From positions 329,501 through 393,500 of the forward strand of contig NC_011772.1 of the NCBI RefSeq assembly GCF_000021305.1: a stretch of DNA of 64,000 nucleotides. The letters are read 5' to 3'. Made by a program: the position numbers and the translations under genes. Shown piece after piece: positions 1 to 7,657 of the stretch (the stretch's first letter is position 1; every line of letters starts with the position of its first letter). The DNA comes from Bacillus cereus G9842 (GTDB lineage: Bacteria; Bacillota; Bacilli; Bacillales; Bacillaceae_G). The notes under the pieces are model-generated. The model had not been told where the DNA came from and made no database searches. It saw only the letters and a program-made list of their open reading frames with translations.

Positions 1-91
1 AAATCTAAACATAGAGGTTTTTTTTCATCTCATGAAATAATAGATAGTTATTATTCGTTATATGTAAATTTTTATGGAAGAATGGATAGAA

Positions 92-280
92 ATAAAGTGA
101 AACTTTAATCAGTGGGAGGTTCATCCAAAGCTGATTATTAGCCCACACCAATCGGGCATTTACTGCCCACAAATAGCGGGATAAATTTTTTGGTCAAATA
201 AAACAAAACCATTGAAATGAATATTTACTTTTGATGGACTACACGAATCGGGTTCTTACTGCCTGTTTGAGCGGGATAAA
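92..280 (-). repeat. bcr1-type dispersed repeat (inverted orientation)
   Basis: The segment reads, on the minus strand, like the B. cereus-group repeat bcr1: on the plus strand it starts ATAAAGTGAAACTTTAATCA and carries two degenerate copies of a CGGG...TACTGCC...GCGGGATA block. It is flanked by ATAAA at 92-96 and 276-280, which is the TTTAT-type 5-bp flank reported for bcr1 elements. The second copy at 40899-41006 has the opposite orientation. The element lies just upstream of dagK. The bases before it (1-91) hold nothing I can identify. Confidence 0.75.
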
Positions 281-310
281 AGAAGGATAGCAAGATGAGA
301 GGAGGTAGGC

Positions 311-382
311 ATGGGAATACTGAATAGAAGTTCGGTATGTTCTTTTTCGATGCATAAAGAAATTTCCTGTGCTAATAAATGA
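311..382 (+). CDS. possible 23-residue leader peptide overlapping dagK
   Basis: An ATG at 311 follows a strong GAGGAGG ribosome binding site and opens a 23-codon reading frame. Its TGA (380-382) overlaps the dagK start codon as ATGA. The dagK start itself has no good Shine-Dalgarno sequence just upstream, so the peptide may serve to deliver ribosomes to dagK by translational coupling. The peptide (MGILNRSSVCSFSMHKEISC...) matches nothing I know. It could instead be a chance frame. Confidence 0.4.
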   Translation: MGILNRSSVCSFSMHKEISCANK

Positions 383-1284
383 TGAAGCGAGCAAGAATTA
401 TTTATAATCCTACTTCTGGGCGTGAGCTATTTAAGAAGAGCTTACCAGAAGTATTACAAAAATTAGAACAAGCTGGCTATGAGACATCTTGTCATGCGAC
501 AACGGGTCCTGGAGACGCTACTGTGGCGGCGAGGCAAGCTGCGGATCGTAAGTTTGATGTTGTTATTGCCGCTGGTGGCGACGGTACATTAAATGAAGTA
601 GTAAACGGTTTAGTTGGACATGAATTCCGCCCGAAATTTGGAATTATTCCAGTTGGAACGACAAATGACTTTGCACGTGCGATTGGTGTACCTCGTTCTA
701 TTGAAGAGGCAGCAGATATTATTTGCGAAGGAAAAACAGTGCCATTAGACCTCGGTAGAGCGAACGATACATATTTTATTAACATCGCTGGTGGCGGTCG
801 TATTACAGAATTAACATACGAAGTACCGAGTAAGTTAAAGACAGTATTAGGACAACTTGCTTATTACCTAAAAGGTATCGAGATGTTACCATCATTGCAT
901 CCGACATATGTTGAAATTGAGTATGATGGAAAGTTACTACAAGAAGAAATTACGATGTTTTTAATTACGAATACTCGTTCAGTAGGTGGATTTGAAAAGG
1001 TAGCACCGTATGCATCTATTAACGATGGGTTATTTGACCTATTAGTACTGAAAAAAGGTTCTATCGCTGATTTAATTAAAGCAGCAACACAAGCACAACG
1101 TGGTGAACATATTAATAATCCAAAAGTGTTATATACACAAGCGAACCGAATTAAAGTACATTCACCAGATAAACTAATGATTAATTTAGATGGTGAGTAT
1201 GGTGGAGATGCACCGATGGAATTTGAAAATATATATCATTGTTTAGAACTATTTGTTCCTGAACATCAAGAGGATGCCTTGTAA
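379..1284 (+). CDS. dagK: diacylglycerol kinase DagK (DgkB type)
   Basis: Soluble lipid kinase that phosphorylates diacylglycerol to phosphatidic acid, recycling the diacylglycerol left by lipoteichoic acid synthesis. The N-terminus has the DAGK catalytic pattern: IIYNPTSG near residues 6-14, VIAAGGDGTLNEVVNGL near 61-77 with the GGDGT nucleotide-binding motif, and VGTTNDFAR near 92-100. A LDGEYGG motif lies near 269. The length of 301 residues is normal for DgkB/YerQ. The start at 379 (or 382, since two ATG codons are adjacent) lacks a clear ribosome binding site; a small frame with a strong site overlaps it. A terminator hairpin overlaps the stop codon. Confidence 0.93.
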   Translation: MMKRARIIYNPTSGRELFKKSLPEVLQKLEQAGYETSCHATTGPGDATVAARQAADRKFDVVIAAGGDGTLNEVVNGLVGHEFRPKFGIIPVGTTNDFARAIGVPRSIEEAADIICEGKTVPLDLGRANDTYFINIAGGGRITELTYEVPSKLKTVLGQLAYYLKGIEMLPSLHPTYVEIEYDGKLLQEEITMFLITNTRSVGGFEKVAPYASINDGLFDLLVLKKGSIADLIKAATQAQRGEHINNPKVLYTQANRIKVHSPDKLMINLDGEYGGDAPMEFENIYHCLELFVPEHQEDAL

Positions 1285-1298
1285 AGGCATCCTTTTTT
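1272..1298 (+). terminator. intrinsic terminator of dagK
   Basis: Stem GGATGCCTT / AAGGCATCC followed by six T. The stop codon of dagK lies in the loop. Confidence 0.9.
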
Positions 1299-1424
1299 AC
1301 TTTGTTAAAATGAATTGTAAATTGGGAGTTAGTTTGATTTTTATGGTATTTTTACAATTCTTTTATTTTACATCCATATTTTATTGATACACTGGAGGAG
1401 ATAAGAAACGAGAGGTAGGATGCT

Positions 1425-2171
1425 ATGGAGAAGGTAAAAGCAATACTATTTGATAAAGATGGGACATTAATGGATTTTCATTCAATTTGGATAAAAGTAG
1501 CTGAAGAACTTGTAGCTGAATGTATAAGTTTATATCATTTACCAAGTACAATAGGGCAGACCTTATTAGAAGAGATTGGTGTAGAGGGAGCATTTGTTAA
1601 TCCGAGGAGTGCAATAGCTGCTGGAACAAGCCTTGATGTAGCGAAGGGGCTTTGTAATTATATTGAGTCTGCTAGAGAAGAAGAGATGCATCATTGGGTA
1701 AGTGAGAAGTTATTTTCCCTTATGTATGAGCATCGTTCGCATATGAAAATGACAGCAGATTTACCGAAAGTGTTACAGGCATTAAAAGATAAAGGATTTA
1801 TATTAGGGGTTGTCACGGCGGATGATTTCGCACCAACAGAATTATTTTTAAAACAATATAAGTTGGAGAACTTTTTTGATTATATTATAGCCTCGGATAC
1901 ATTCCTTGCGCAAAAACCAGATAAAAAGATTATAGAAGTGTTTTGTGAGAAATTTAATTTAGAATCATGTGAGGTTGCGGTTGTTGGAGATACGCCAACT
2001 GATTTACATTTAGCTAAAAATGGTGGTGATTGCTATGCAATTGGGGTGCTATCTGGTACGGGAGACCGTCCAACATTAGAACCACTTGCTGATTTAGTGT
2101 TAGATTCTGTTGGAGAGTTTATTTCTCAATCGGGTGAGTTTTTCTGGGAGAAAGAAAAGTCTAATGTGTAA
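1425..2171 (+). CDS. HAD-superfamily hydrolase (phosphoglycolate phosphatase-like)
   Basis: Cytosolic phosphatase of the haloacid dehalogenase superfamily, 248 residues. Motif I is FDKDGTLMDF near residues 9-18 with the two catalytic aspartates, motif II is LGVVTADD near 128-135, and motif III/IV is AQKPDKK followed by VAVVGDTPTDLHLAKN near 186-201. An insertion between motifs I and II gives a helical cap of subclass I. The substrate cannot be told from sequence; phosphoglycolate and pyrophosphate are common in this subclass. A GAGAGGTAGG site precedes the ATG. It stands alone between two terminators. Confidence 0.85.
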   Translation: MEKVKAILFDKDGTLMDFHSIWIKVAEELVAECISLYHLPSTIGQTLLEEIGVEGAFVNPRSAIAAGTSLDVAKGLCNYIESAREEEMHHWVSEKLFSLMYEHRSHMKMTADLPKVLQALKDKGFILGVVTADDFAPTELFLKQYKLENFFDYIIASDTFLAQKPDKKIIEVFCEKFNLESCEVAVVGDTPTDLHLAKNGGDCYAIGVLSGTGDRPTLEPLADLVLDSVGEFISQSGEFFWEKEKSNV

Positions 2172-2175
2172 GGAA

Positions 2176-2222
2176 AATAAGTCTATAAAGACTCTTAATG
2201 AGTCTTTATAGACTTATTTTTT
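2176..2222 (+). terminator. intrinsic terminator, 19-bp perfect stem
   Basis: AATAAGTCTATAAAGACTC pairs perfectly with its complement across a 5-nt loop and is followed by TTTT. It ends the HAD gene. It also lies about 50-90 bp upstream of the gabT sigma-54 promoter, where an enhancer site could sit, so a second role is possible. Confidence 0.85.
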
Positions 2223-2266
2223 ATGCCTGGATACAAAGAATATAGGATAAATGCTAGAAAGGAAAG

Positions 2267-2284
2267 TTGGCATATATTTTGCAA
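2267..2284 (+). promoter_or_regulatory. sigma-54 (SigL) -24/-12 promoter of gabT
   Basis: TTGGCATATATTTTGCAA carries GG at 2269-2270 and GC at 2281-2282, separated by exactly 10 bases. This matches the sigma-54 consensus TGGCAC-N5-TTGCA closely. The next gene but one encodes a sigma-54 activator (GabR). Transcription would begin near 2294, which rules out the longest gabT frame starting at 2251. Confidence 0.9.
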
Positions 2285-2325
2285 TAAGAAGAGAAAACAA
2301 TGTAAAGAAAAGGATGGGGTACGCA

Positions 2326-3690
2326 ATGAACACAAAAAAATTTGCTAAAGTAAATGAACAAATTCCAGGACCGAAAGCGGCATCTTTATTAGAACGCCGT
2401 CAAAATATAGTACCAAAAGGAGTAAGTAACGGCATCCCAACGTTTGTACAATCTGCAAATGGTGCTCTTGTAACAGATGTTGATGACAATCAGTACATTG
2501 ATTTTGCAGGAGCAATCGGGACAATTAACGTAGGGCATTGTCATCCAACGGTTAAAGAAGCGCTCCATAAACAAGTCGATCAATACATTCATACTGGATT
2601 TAATGTCATGATGTATGAGCCATATATTGAATTAGCAGAAAAGCTTGCGGCATTGGCACCAGGAAGTTTCGATAAGCAAGTCCTATTTTTAAATAGTGGT
2701 GCAGAAGCAGTTGAGAACGCGGTGAAAATCGCTCGTAAATATACGAAGAGACCTGGTATTATCGCATTTTCTAAAGGTTTCCACGGTCGTACATTAATGA
2801 CAATGACGATGACAAGTAAAGTGAAGCCATATAAATTTGGGTTTGGTCCCTTTGCTCCAGAAGTATATAAAGCGCCATTTCCATACGAATATCGTCGCCC
2901 AGAGGGATTAACGGAAGAGCAGTATGATGATTTTATTATTGAAGAGTTTAAGAACTTCTTCATATCGGAAGTAGCACCAGAAACAATTGCAGCTGTTGTA
3001 ATGGAACCTGTTCAAGGGGAAGGTGGATTTATCGTCCCAAGTAAGAAATTTGTTCAAGAAGTACGCCGCATTTGTTCAGAGAACGGCATCTTATTTGTAG
3101 CGGATGAAATACAAACAGGCTTTAGTCGTACAGGAAAATATTTTGCAATTGATCACTATGATGTCGTTCCAGATTTAATTACAGTGTCTAAATCATTAGG
3201 GGCTGGTGTACCGATAAGTGGTGTCATTGGACGTAAAGAAATTATGAATGAATCTGCACCAGGTGAACTTGGTGGAACGTATGCAGGAAGTCCATTAGGA
3301 TGTGCAGCTGCATTAGCTGTTCTCGATGTAATAGAAAATGAGAAATTAAATGATAGAGCGATAGAATTAGGAAAAGTCGTAATGAACCGATTCGAAGAGA
3401 TGAAAAATAAATATCATTGCATCGGTGATGTGCGTGGGTTAGGAGCAATGTGTGCATTTGAGGTCGTTCAAGATCGTAAGACGAAAGCACCTGACAAAAC
3501 GTTAACGGCTAATCTATGTGCAGAAGCAAATAAGCGTGGGTTACTTTTATTATCAGCAGGAACGTATGGAAATGTTATCCGTGTGTTAATGCCTTTAGTT
3601 ATTACAGATGAGCAACTTGAAGAAGGTTTAACAATAATTGAAGAATCATTGCAAGCTTGTTATGAGCAAACGAACATCGCTCGCGTTTAA
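2326..3690 (+). CDS. gabT: 4-aminobutyrate aminotransferase
   Basis: PLP enzyme (454 residues) that moves the amino group of GABA to 2-oxoglutarate, giving succinate semialdehyde and glutamate: step one of GABA catabolism. Class III aminotransferase features are visible: LFLNSGAEAVENAVKIAR (PLP phosphate binding), FSKGFHGRT, VVMEPVQGEGGF, FVADEIQTGFSRTG with the PLP-binding Asp, and VSKSLGAGVPISG with the Schiff-base Lys. The frame extends upstream to 2251, but that start lies before the predicted transcription start. ATG 2326 has AGGATGGGG at a good distance. Expression should need SigL and the activator GabR encoded downstream. Confidence 0.95.
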   Translation: MNTKKFAKVNEQIPGPKAASLLERRQNIVPKGVSNGIPTFVQSANGALVTDVDDNQYIDFAGAIGTINVGHCHPTVKEALHKQVDQYIHTGFNVMMYEPYIELAEKLAALAPGSFDKQVLFLNSGAEAVENAVKIARKYTKRPGIIAFSKGFHGRTLMTMTMTSKVKPYKFGFGPFAPEVYKAPFPYEYRRPEGLTEEQYDDFIIEEFKNFFISEVAPETIAAVVMEPVQGEGGFIVPSKKFVQEVRRICSENGILFVADEIQTGFSRTGKYFAIDHYDVVPDLITVSKSLGAGVPISGVIGRKEIMNESAPGELGGTYAGSPLGCAAALAVLDVIENEKLNDRAIELGKVVMNRFEEMKNKYHCIGDVRGLGAMCAFEVVQDRKTKAPDKTLTANLCAEANKRGLLLLSAGTYGNVIRVLMPLVITDEQLEEGLTIIEESLQACYEQTNIARV

Positions 3691-3752
3691 AAACTGAAGT
3701 ATAAATAGCAAACATTCTAGCTGACTCTATATTAAATGCAGAAAATTCGCTT

Positions 3753-3758
3753 TATAAT
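3753..3758 (+). promoter_or_regulatory. probable -10 element for gabR
   Basis: TATAAT about 50 bases before the gabR start, with only a weak -35 (TATTAA, 17-bp spacing). It suggests that gabR is also transcribed separately from the sigma-54-dependent gabT promoter. Confidence 0.45.
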
Positions 3759-3805
3759 AAAGATAGTGAAGTGGATCGATGGATTTGAAGTTAGGGGTGG
3801 CTAGG

Positions 3806-5173
3806 ATGGTTGCAGAAAAGGAACGAGTGTTAATGGATTTAAAAGATGTATTTGAATATGCGTTTGACGAAATTTTTGTTACAGATGAGCAAGGGATCGT
3901 TGTACGTGTAAATAGTACATGTGAAAGGCACTACCAACTAGCTGCAGAAGAGTTAGTTGGTAAGCATGTAAAAGAACTACAAAAGGATGGAATCTTTTAT
4001 CCATCAGCGACATTAGAAGTGATTGAAAAAAAGAGGCCAATTGAACTCGTTCAAACTACAAAATCAGGAGAGTATTTACACGTTCGTACAAGGCCTGTTT
4101 TTGATGATGAGGGAAATTTAAGAAGAGTGATTAGTTATTCTCGCGACCTTACTGAACTCTATCAATTACGTCAAAAGGTAGAGGAAATGGATAATCAGCT
4201 AAAAACATATAAAAAAGAATTAAGAGAAACATATGAGCATGAAGGACTTATTTTTAAAAGTCTAGCTATGCAAAAAATAGTCGATACAATCAAAAAAGTA
4301 TCTGTAGTGGATAGTACTGTTCTCGTTTTAGGCGAGACTGGAGTAGGAAAAAGTCGATTAGTACGCTATTTACATGAAGTGAGTCACCGTAAGCATGAAA
4401 GTTTCTATGAAATTAATTGTGCGGCATTACCAACTAATTTAATTGAATCGGAGCTTTTTGGATATTCAGGTGGATCTTTTACAGGTGCGAATCGTGAAGG
4501 GAAAAAGGGACTATTAGAATCCGCGCATAAAGGAACTCTTTTTTTAGATGAAATCGGTGAAATGCCGCTTGAAATTCAAGCGAAGCTTTTGCAAGTATTG
4601 CAAGAAAAAACATTTCGTCCTATAGGCGGAAGAGAATTAAAAAAAGTAGATGTTCGAATTGTGGCGGCAACAAATAGAGATTTAAGCGAGATGGTGAAAC
4701 AAGGAACATTTCGGAAAGATTTATACTATCGTCTGAATGTCATTCCAATTGCAATTCCCCCGCTTAGGGAAAGAACAGAAGATATTTTACCGCTTATTTA
4801 TCATTACTTGCAGCACTTTAATAAAAAGTACGGACGTGATGTGAAACTAGCACCGGGTACATTACAAATGTTTGTCGGATATCCGTGGGAAGGAAACAAT
4901 AGAGAGATAGAGAATGTAATTGAGAGAATTGTTATTACTGTCGATGATGTTGTAACGGTAGAGGATTTGCCACTCTCTATGCAAGAGGCTGCAGTTGAAC
5001 AATCGGGGCAAAGCCTTTATAAAATGCTGGAAGAGGTAGAGAGAAATATTATTCTTAAAGCGTATAAAACGTATGGATCAAGTTATAAAGTGGCTGAGTT
5101 TTTGCAAATTAGTCAATCTGCTGCTACTAGGAAAATTAAGAAGTTCATAGAGGAGGAAGAAAACATTGGATAA
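3806..5173 (+). CDS. gabR: sigma-54-dependent transcriptional activator GabR
   Basis: Enhancer-binding protein of 455 residues. An N-terminal PAS domain (about 20-110, AFDEIFVTDEQGIVVRVN) is the likely signal sensor. A short coiled region follows, then the AAA+ domain with Walker A GETGVGKS, the sigma-54 contact loop ESELFGYSGGSFTGA (GAFTGA type, here GSFTGA), Walker B GTLFLDEIGEMP, and the arginine finger region. A Fis-type helix-turn-helix closes the protein (YKVAEFLQISQSAATRKIKKF). The ATG at 3806 has AGGGGTGG upstream; 3779 has none. The order gabT-gabR-gabD is the one known from B. thuringiensis, where GabR activates gabT with SigL. This GabR is unrelated to the MocR-type GabR of B. subtilis. 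Confidence 0.93.
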   Translation: MVAEKERVLMDLKDVFEYAFDEIFVTDEQGIVVRVNSTCERHYQLAAEELVGKHVKELQKDGIFYPSATLEVIEKKRPIELVQTTKSGEYLHVRTRPVFDDEGNLRRVISYSRDLTELYQLRQKVEEMDNQLKTYKKELRETYEHEGLIFKSLAMQKIVDTIKKVSVVDSTVLVLGETGVGKSRLVRYLHEVSHRKHESFYEINCAALPTNLIESELFGYSGGSFTGANREGKKGLLESAHKGTLFLDEIGEMPLEIQAKLLQVLQEKTFRPIGGRELKKVDVRIVAATNRDLSEMVKQGTFRKDLYYRLNVIPIAIPPLRERTEDILPLIYHYLQHFNKKYGRDVKLAPGTLQMFVGYPWEGNNREIENVIERIVITVDDVVTVEDLPLSMQEAAVEQSGQSLYKMLEEVERNIILKAYKTYGSSYKVAEFLQISQSAATRKIKKFIEEEENIG

Positions 5174-6617
5174 AAAGGCGACTTTCGTAAGTATAGATAA
5201 AAAGGCGATGTATATAAATGGTGAGTGGATTACACTACAAGAACAAATTGAAGTAAATAATCCTGCGACGAAGGAAATATTTGCAACTGTACCAAAAGGC
5301 GGAGTAACAGAGGCAAAGCAAGCTGTTGATGCTGCACATGAAGCTTTTAAAACGTGGTCTAAGTTAACGGCAGCAGATCGTGCCACGAAGTTAAAAAAGT
5401 GGTTTACGCTTATTGATGAAAATAAAGAAGAGATCGCAGCGATTATGACGAAGGAACAAGGAAAGCCGTTTGCAGAAGCGCTTGGTGAAGTAAATTATGC
5501 AAACAGTTTTGTTGAATGGTATGCAGAAGAGGGGAAACGCGTATACGGTGAAATGATTCCTGCTTCTCATCCGAATAAGCGCATTTTAGTTATGAAGCAA
5601 CCAGTTGGCGTTATGGCAGCTATTACACCTTGGAACTTCCCAGCTGCTATGATTACGAGAAAGGTAGCCCCAGCGCTTGCAGCAGGCTGTACAGCCGTTG
5701 TGAAACCAGCAAGTCAAACGCCATTAACTGCATTGAAATTAGCTGAATTAGCCCATGAAGCAGATATTCCAAAGGGCGTAATCAATATCGTAACAGGTAG
5801 TGCAAAAGCAATTGCTGATACATGGATGGAAGATGGTCGCGTTCGAAAAGTGTCCTTTACAGGGTCAACGGAAATCGGGAAAGAGTTAATGGCTAGTGCG
5901 GCGCAAACGATGAAAAAAGTTTCGCTTGAGTTAGGGGGACACGCTCCGTTTATCGTAATGAATGATGCAGATTTAGATAAAGCAGTAGAAGCGGTGATTG
6001 GTTCGAAATTCCGTAATGCAGGACAAACGTGTATATGTACAAACCGAGTATTCGTTCAAGAAGAAGTATACGAAGTATTTGTAGAGAAGTTCCAAAAGGC
6101 AGTAGGGCAGTTGAAAGTAGGAGACGGTTTCGGTGACGGAACGACTGTCGGGCCACTTATTGATGAGAATGCAGTTTCAAAAGTACAAGAACATATTGAA
6201 GATGCTATTCAAAAAGGTGGAACAGTTTTATATGGTGGTCAAAAGGTCGCAGAGTTAGAGGGACATTTCATTCAACCGACTGTAATTGGGTTGGCAAATG
6301 ATACGATGCTTTGTATGAATGAAGAAACATTTGGGCCAGTGGCACCAGTTGCGAAATTTAAAACAGTTGATGAAGTAATTGAACGTGCAAATAATACACC
6401 ATACGGTTTAGCTGCGTATATTTTCACGAAAGACATTAGCCAAGCATTCCAAATTAGTGAAGCGCTAGAGTACGGTATTATTGGTCTAAACGATGGTCTT
6501 CCATCAGTTGCACAAGCACCATTCGGTGGATTTAAAGAAAGTGGTATCGGCCGTGAAGGAGGCCATTTCGGCATCGAGGAATATTTAGAAATTAAATATA
6601 TTTCATTAGGACTATAA
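5166..6617 (+). CDS. gabD: succinate-semialdehyde dehydrogenase (NADP)
   Basis: Aldehyde dehydrogenase superfamily, 483 residues; oxidises succinate semialdehyde to succinate, completing the GABA shunt. Seen: TPWNFPAAMITRK, KPASQTPLTALKLAEL, FTGSTEIGKELM (NAD(P) binding), SLELGGHAPFIV with the general-base Glu, and FRNAGQTCICTNR with the nucleophilic Cys. It starts at a TTG (5166), chosen because AGGAGG lies at 5151-5156; the next ATG is at 5208. The start overlaps the end of gabR by 8 bases, which suggests translational coupling. Confidence 0.93.
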   Translation: MDKKATFVSIDKKAMYINGEWITLQEQIEVNNPATKEIFATVPKGGVTEAKQAVDAAHEAFKTWSKLTAADRATKLKKWFTLIDENKEEIAAIMTKEQGKPFAEALGEVNYANSFVEWYAEEGKRVYGEMIPASHPNKRILVMKQPVGVMAAITPWNFPAAMITRKVAPALAAGCTAVVKPASQTPLTALKLAELAHEADIPKGVINIVTGSAKAIADTWMEDGRVRKVSFTGSTEIGKELMASAAQTMKKVSLELGGHAPFIVMNDADLDKAVEAVIGSKFRNAGQTCICTNRVFVQEEVYEVFVEKFQKAVGQLKVGDGFGDGTTVGPLIDENAVSKVQEHIEDAIQKGGTVLYGGQKVAELEGHFIQPTVIGLANDTMLCMNEETFGPVAPVAKFKTVDEVIERANNTPYGLAAYIFTKDISQAFQISEALEYGIIGLNDGLPSVAQAPFGGFKESGIGREGGHFGIEEYLEIKYISLGL

Positions 6618-6622
6618 GTAGT

Positions 6623-6666
6623 ATACTAGAATCTCTATAAGGTAACAGAGAAGGAGATTCTAGTAT
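6623..6666 (+). promoter_or_regulatory. 13-bp hairpin that buries the ribosome binding site and start codon of the SMR gene
   Basis: ATACTAGAATCTC (6623-6635) pairs perfectly with GAGATTCTAGTAT (6654-6666) across an 18-nt loop. The AAGGAG ribosome binding site (6651-6656) lies at the loop-stem junction and the first two bases of the ATG (6665) are in the stem. No T run follows, so it does not look like a terminator. Inference: translation of the pump gene is controlled by opening of this stem. Confidence 0.6.
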
Positions 6667-6988
6667 GGTATATTGGCTATTATTACTTGTTACAATTATT
6701 TTTGAAGTGGCTGGAACAATTGCGATGAAACTATCAAATGGTTTAACAAAGCTCGTTCCAAGTGTACTTATTTTCGTATTTTATGGAATTTGTTTCAGCG
6801 TGTTTGCTATCGTCGTTAAAAAGATTCATTTAAGTATTGCTTATGCCATTTGGTCTGGCGTTGGAACGTTACTTATTACAATCATTAGTGTGTACTTTTT
6901 TAAAGAGCATATTAGCTTATTCCAAGCATTTTGTATTCTCTTTATTGTTTTGGGTGTCATTGGGCTTAAGGTTTCATCGGCATCATGA
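6665..6988 (+). CDS. small multidrug resistance (SMR) family efflux protein
   Basis: 107-residue membrane protein with four predicted helices. The essential proton/substrate glutamate of the EmrE family is present at position 14 (IIFEVAGTIAMKLS). The later motifs AYAIWSGVGTLL and FFKEHISLFQAFCILFIVLGVIGLK also fit. Some SMR proteins export cationic drugs and others guanidinium; the signature here is closer to the QacC/Ebr drug type, but the substrate cannot be fixed. It stands alone, without the paired SMR gene seen for EbrAB or YkkCD, so it probably works as a homodimer. Confidence 0.88.
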   Translation: MVYWLLLLVTIIFEVAGTIAMKLSNGLTKLVPSVLIFVFYGICFSVFAIVVKKIHLSIAYAIWSGVGTLLITIISVYFFKEHISLFQAFCILFIVLGVIGLKVSSAS

Positions 6989-7018
6989 AAGCTATCTTTT
7001 GTAGAAGATAGCTTTTTT
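6988..7018 (+). terminator. intrinsic terminator of the SMR gene
   Basis: AAAGCTATCTT / AAGATAGCTTT stem followed by a T run. Confidence 0.9.
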
Positions 7019-7120
7019 CTATTTGTGCAGTTAGCAATTAATACGACAAAATATGACAAGAAAGAGTAAAGCGTTTTGTTATGATACATATGAAATATTG
7101 TCTTATGTGGAGGAAAGAGT

Positions 7121-7612
7121 ATGTTAAAAAAGGTGAGTCAAATTGTTTTAATTTTTGGCATAGCTTTTAGTTTAAGTGCTTGCACTGAGACTAAAGATAG
7201 TAATGAAAGTAAACAAGAAGATGTTCAAGATAAAGTGTATAAAATAGGGGAGACAGTAGACGTAGATGGTTTGCAAGTAACTATCGATTCAGTTGAATTA
7301 GGATATCCGGATTATGATGAGGATAAAAAGAAAGAAGAGATTTTGGGGGTTATTTTCAAAGTGGAAAATAATAGTAAAAAGGAAATACCTTTTGCATTTT
7401 ATGAATTTGAGATTACCGATAAGAAAGGTACAAGATTTAAAGAATATAATAACCCTGATAGCTTTATTAGTAAAAAGTTAGCACCAGATGAAAAAATTCA
7501 AGATATCATGCTATTTGACGTAGCGAAAGAAAATACGTATATCGCTACATATAGACCGGAGTTTACGCATGAAAATAGAACGATAAAATTTGAATTGAAA
7601 CCAAATAAATAA
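7121..7612 (+). CDS. DUF4352-type lipoprotein
   Basis: 163-residue secreted lipoprotein. The signal peptide ends in a lipobox, FSLSAC, so Cys21 should be lipidated. An acidic linker follows, then a beta-sandwich of about 110 residues (VYKIGETVDVDGLQVTIDSV... IFKVENNSKKEIPF...) typical of DUF4352 immunoglobulin-like (telomeric repeat-binding-like fold) proteins of Firmicutes. These often bind cell-wall partners, but no function is established. The ribosome binding site is GTGGAGGAAAG. The gene stands alone between two terminators. Confidence 0.8.
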   Translation: MLKKVSQIVLIFGIAFSLSACTETKDSNESKQEDVQDKVYKIGETVDVDGLQVTIDSVELGYPDYDEDKKKEEILGVIFKVENNSKKEIPFAFYEFEITDKKGTRFKEYNNPDSFISKKLAPDEKIQDIMLFDVAKENTYIATYRPEFTHENRTIKFELKPNK

Positions 7613-7648
7613 AGAAACACATTGGATTATCCAATGTGTTTCTTTATG
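7611..7648. terminator. bidirectional terminator
   Basis: AAAGAAACACATTGGAT pairs with ATCCAATGTGTTTCTTT. It serves the lipoprotein gene from the left and the aminopeptidase gene from the right. Confidence 0.9.
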
Positions 7649-7657
7649 GTAATAAAT

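Noticed and set aside
2251..2325. N-terminal extension of gabT from ATG 2251
   Set aside because: It contains the sigma-54 promoter, so it would not be transcribed from that promoter, and ATG 2326 has a good ribosome binding site and the usual family N-terminus.
5078..5386. 102-residue minus-strand frame at the gabR/gabD junction
   Set aside because: It is the shadow of two well-supported genes on the other strand and has no family features.
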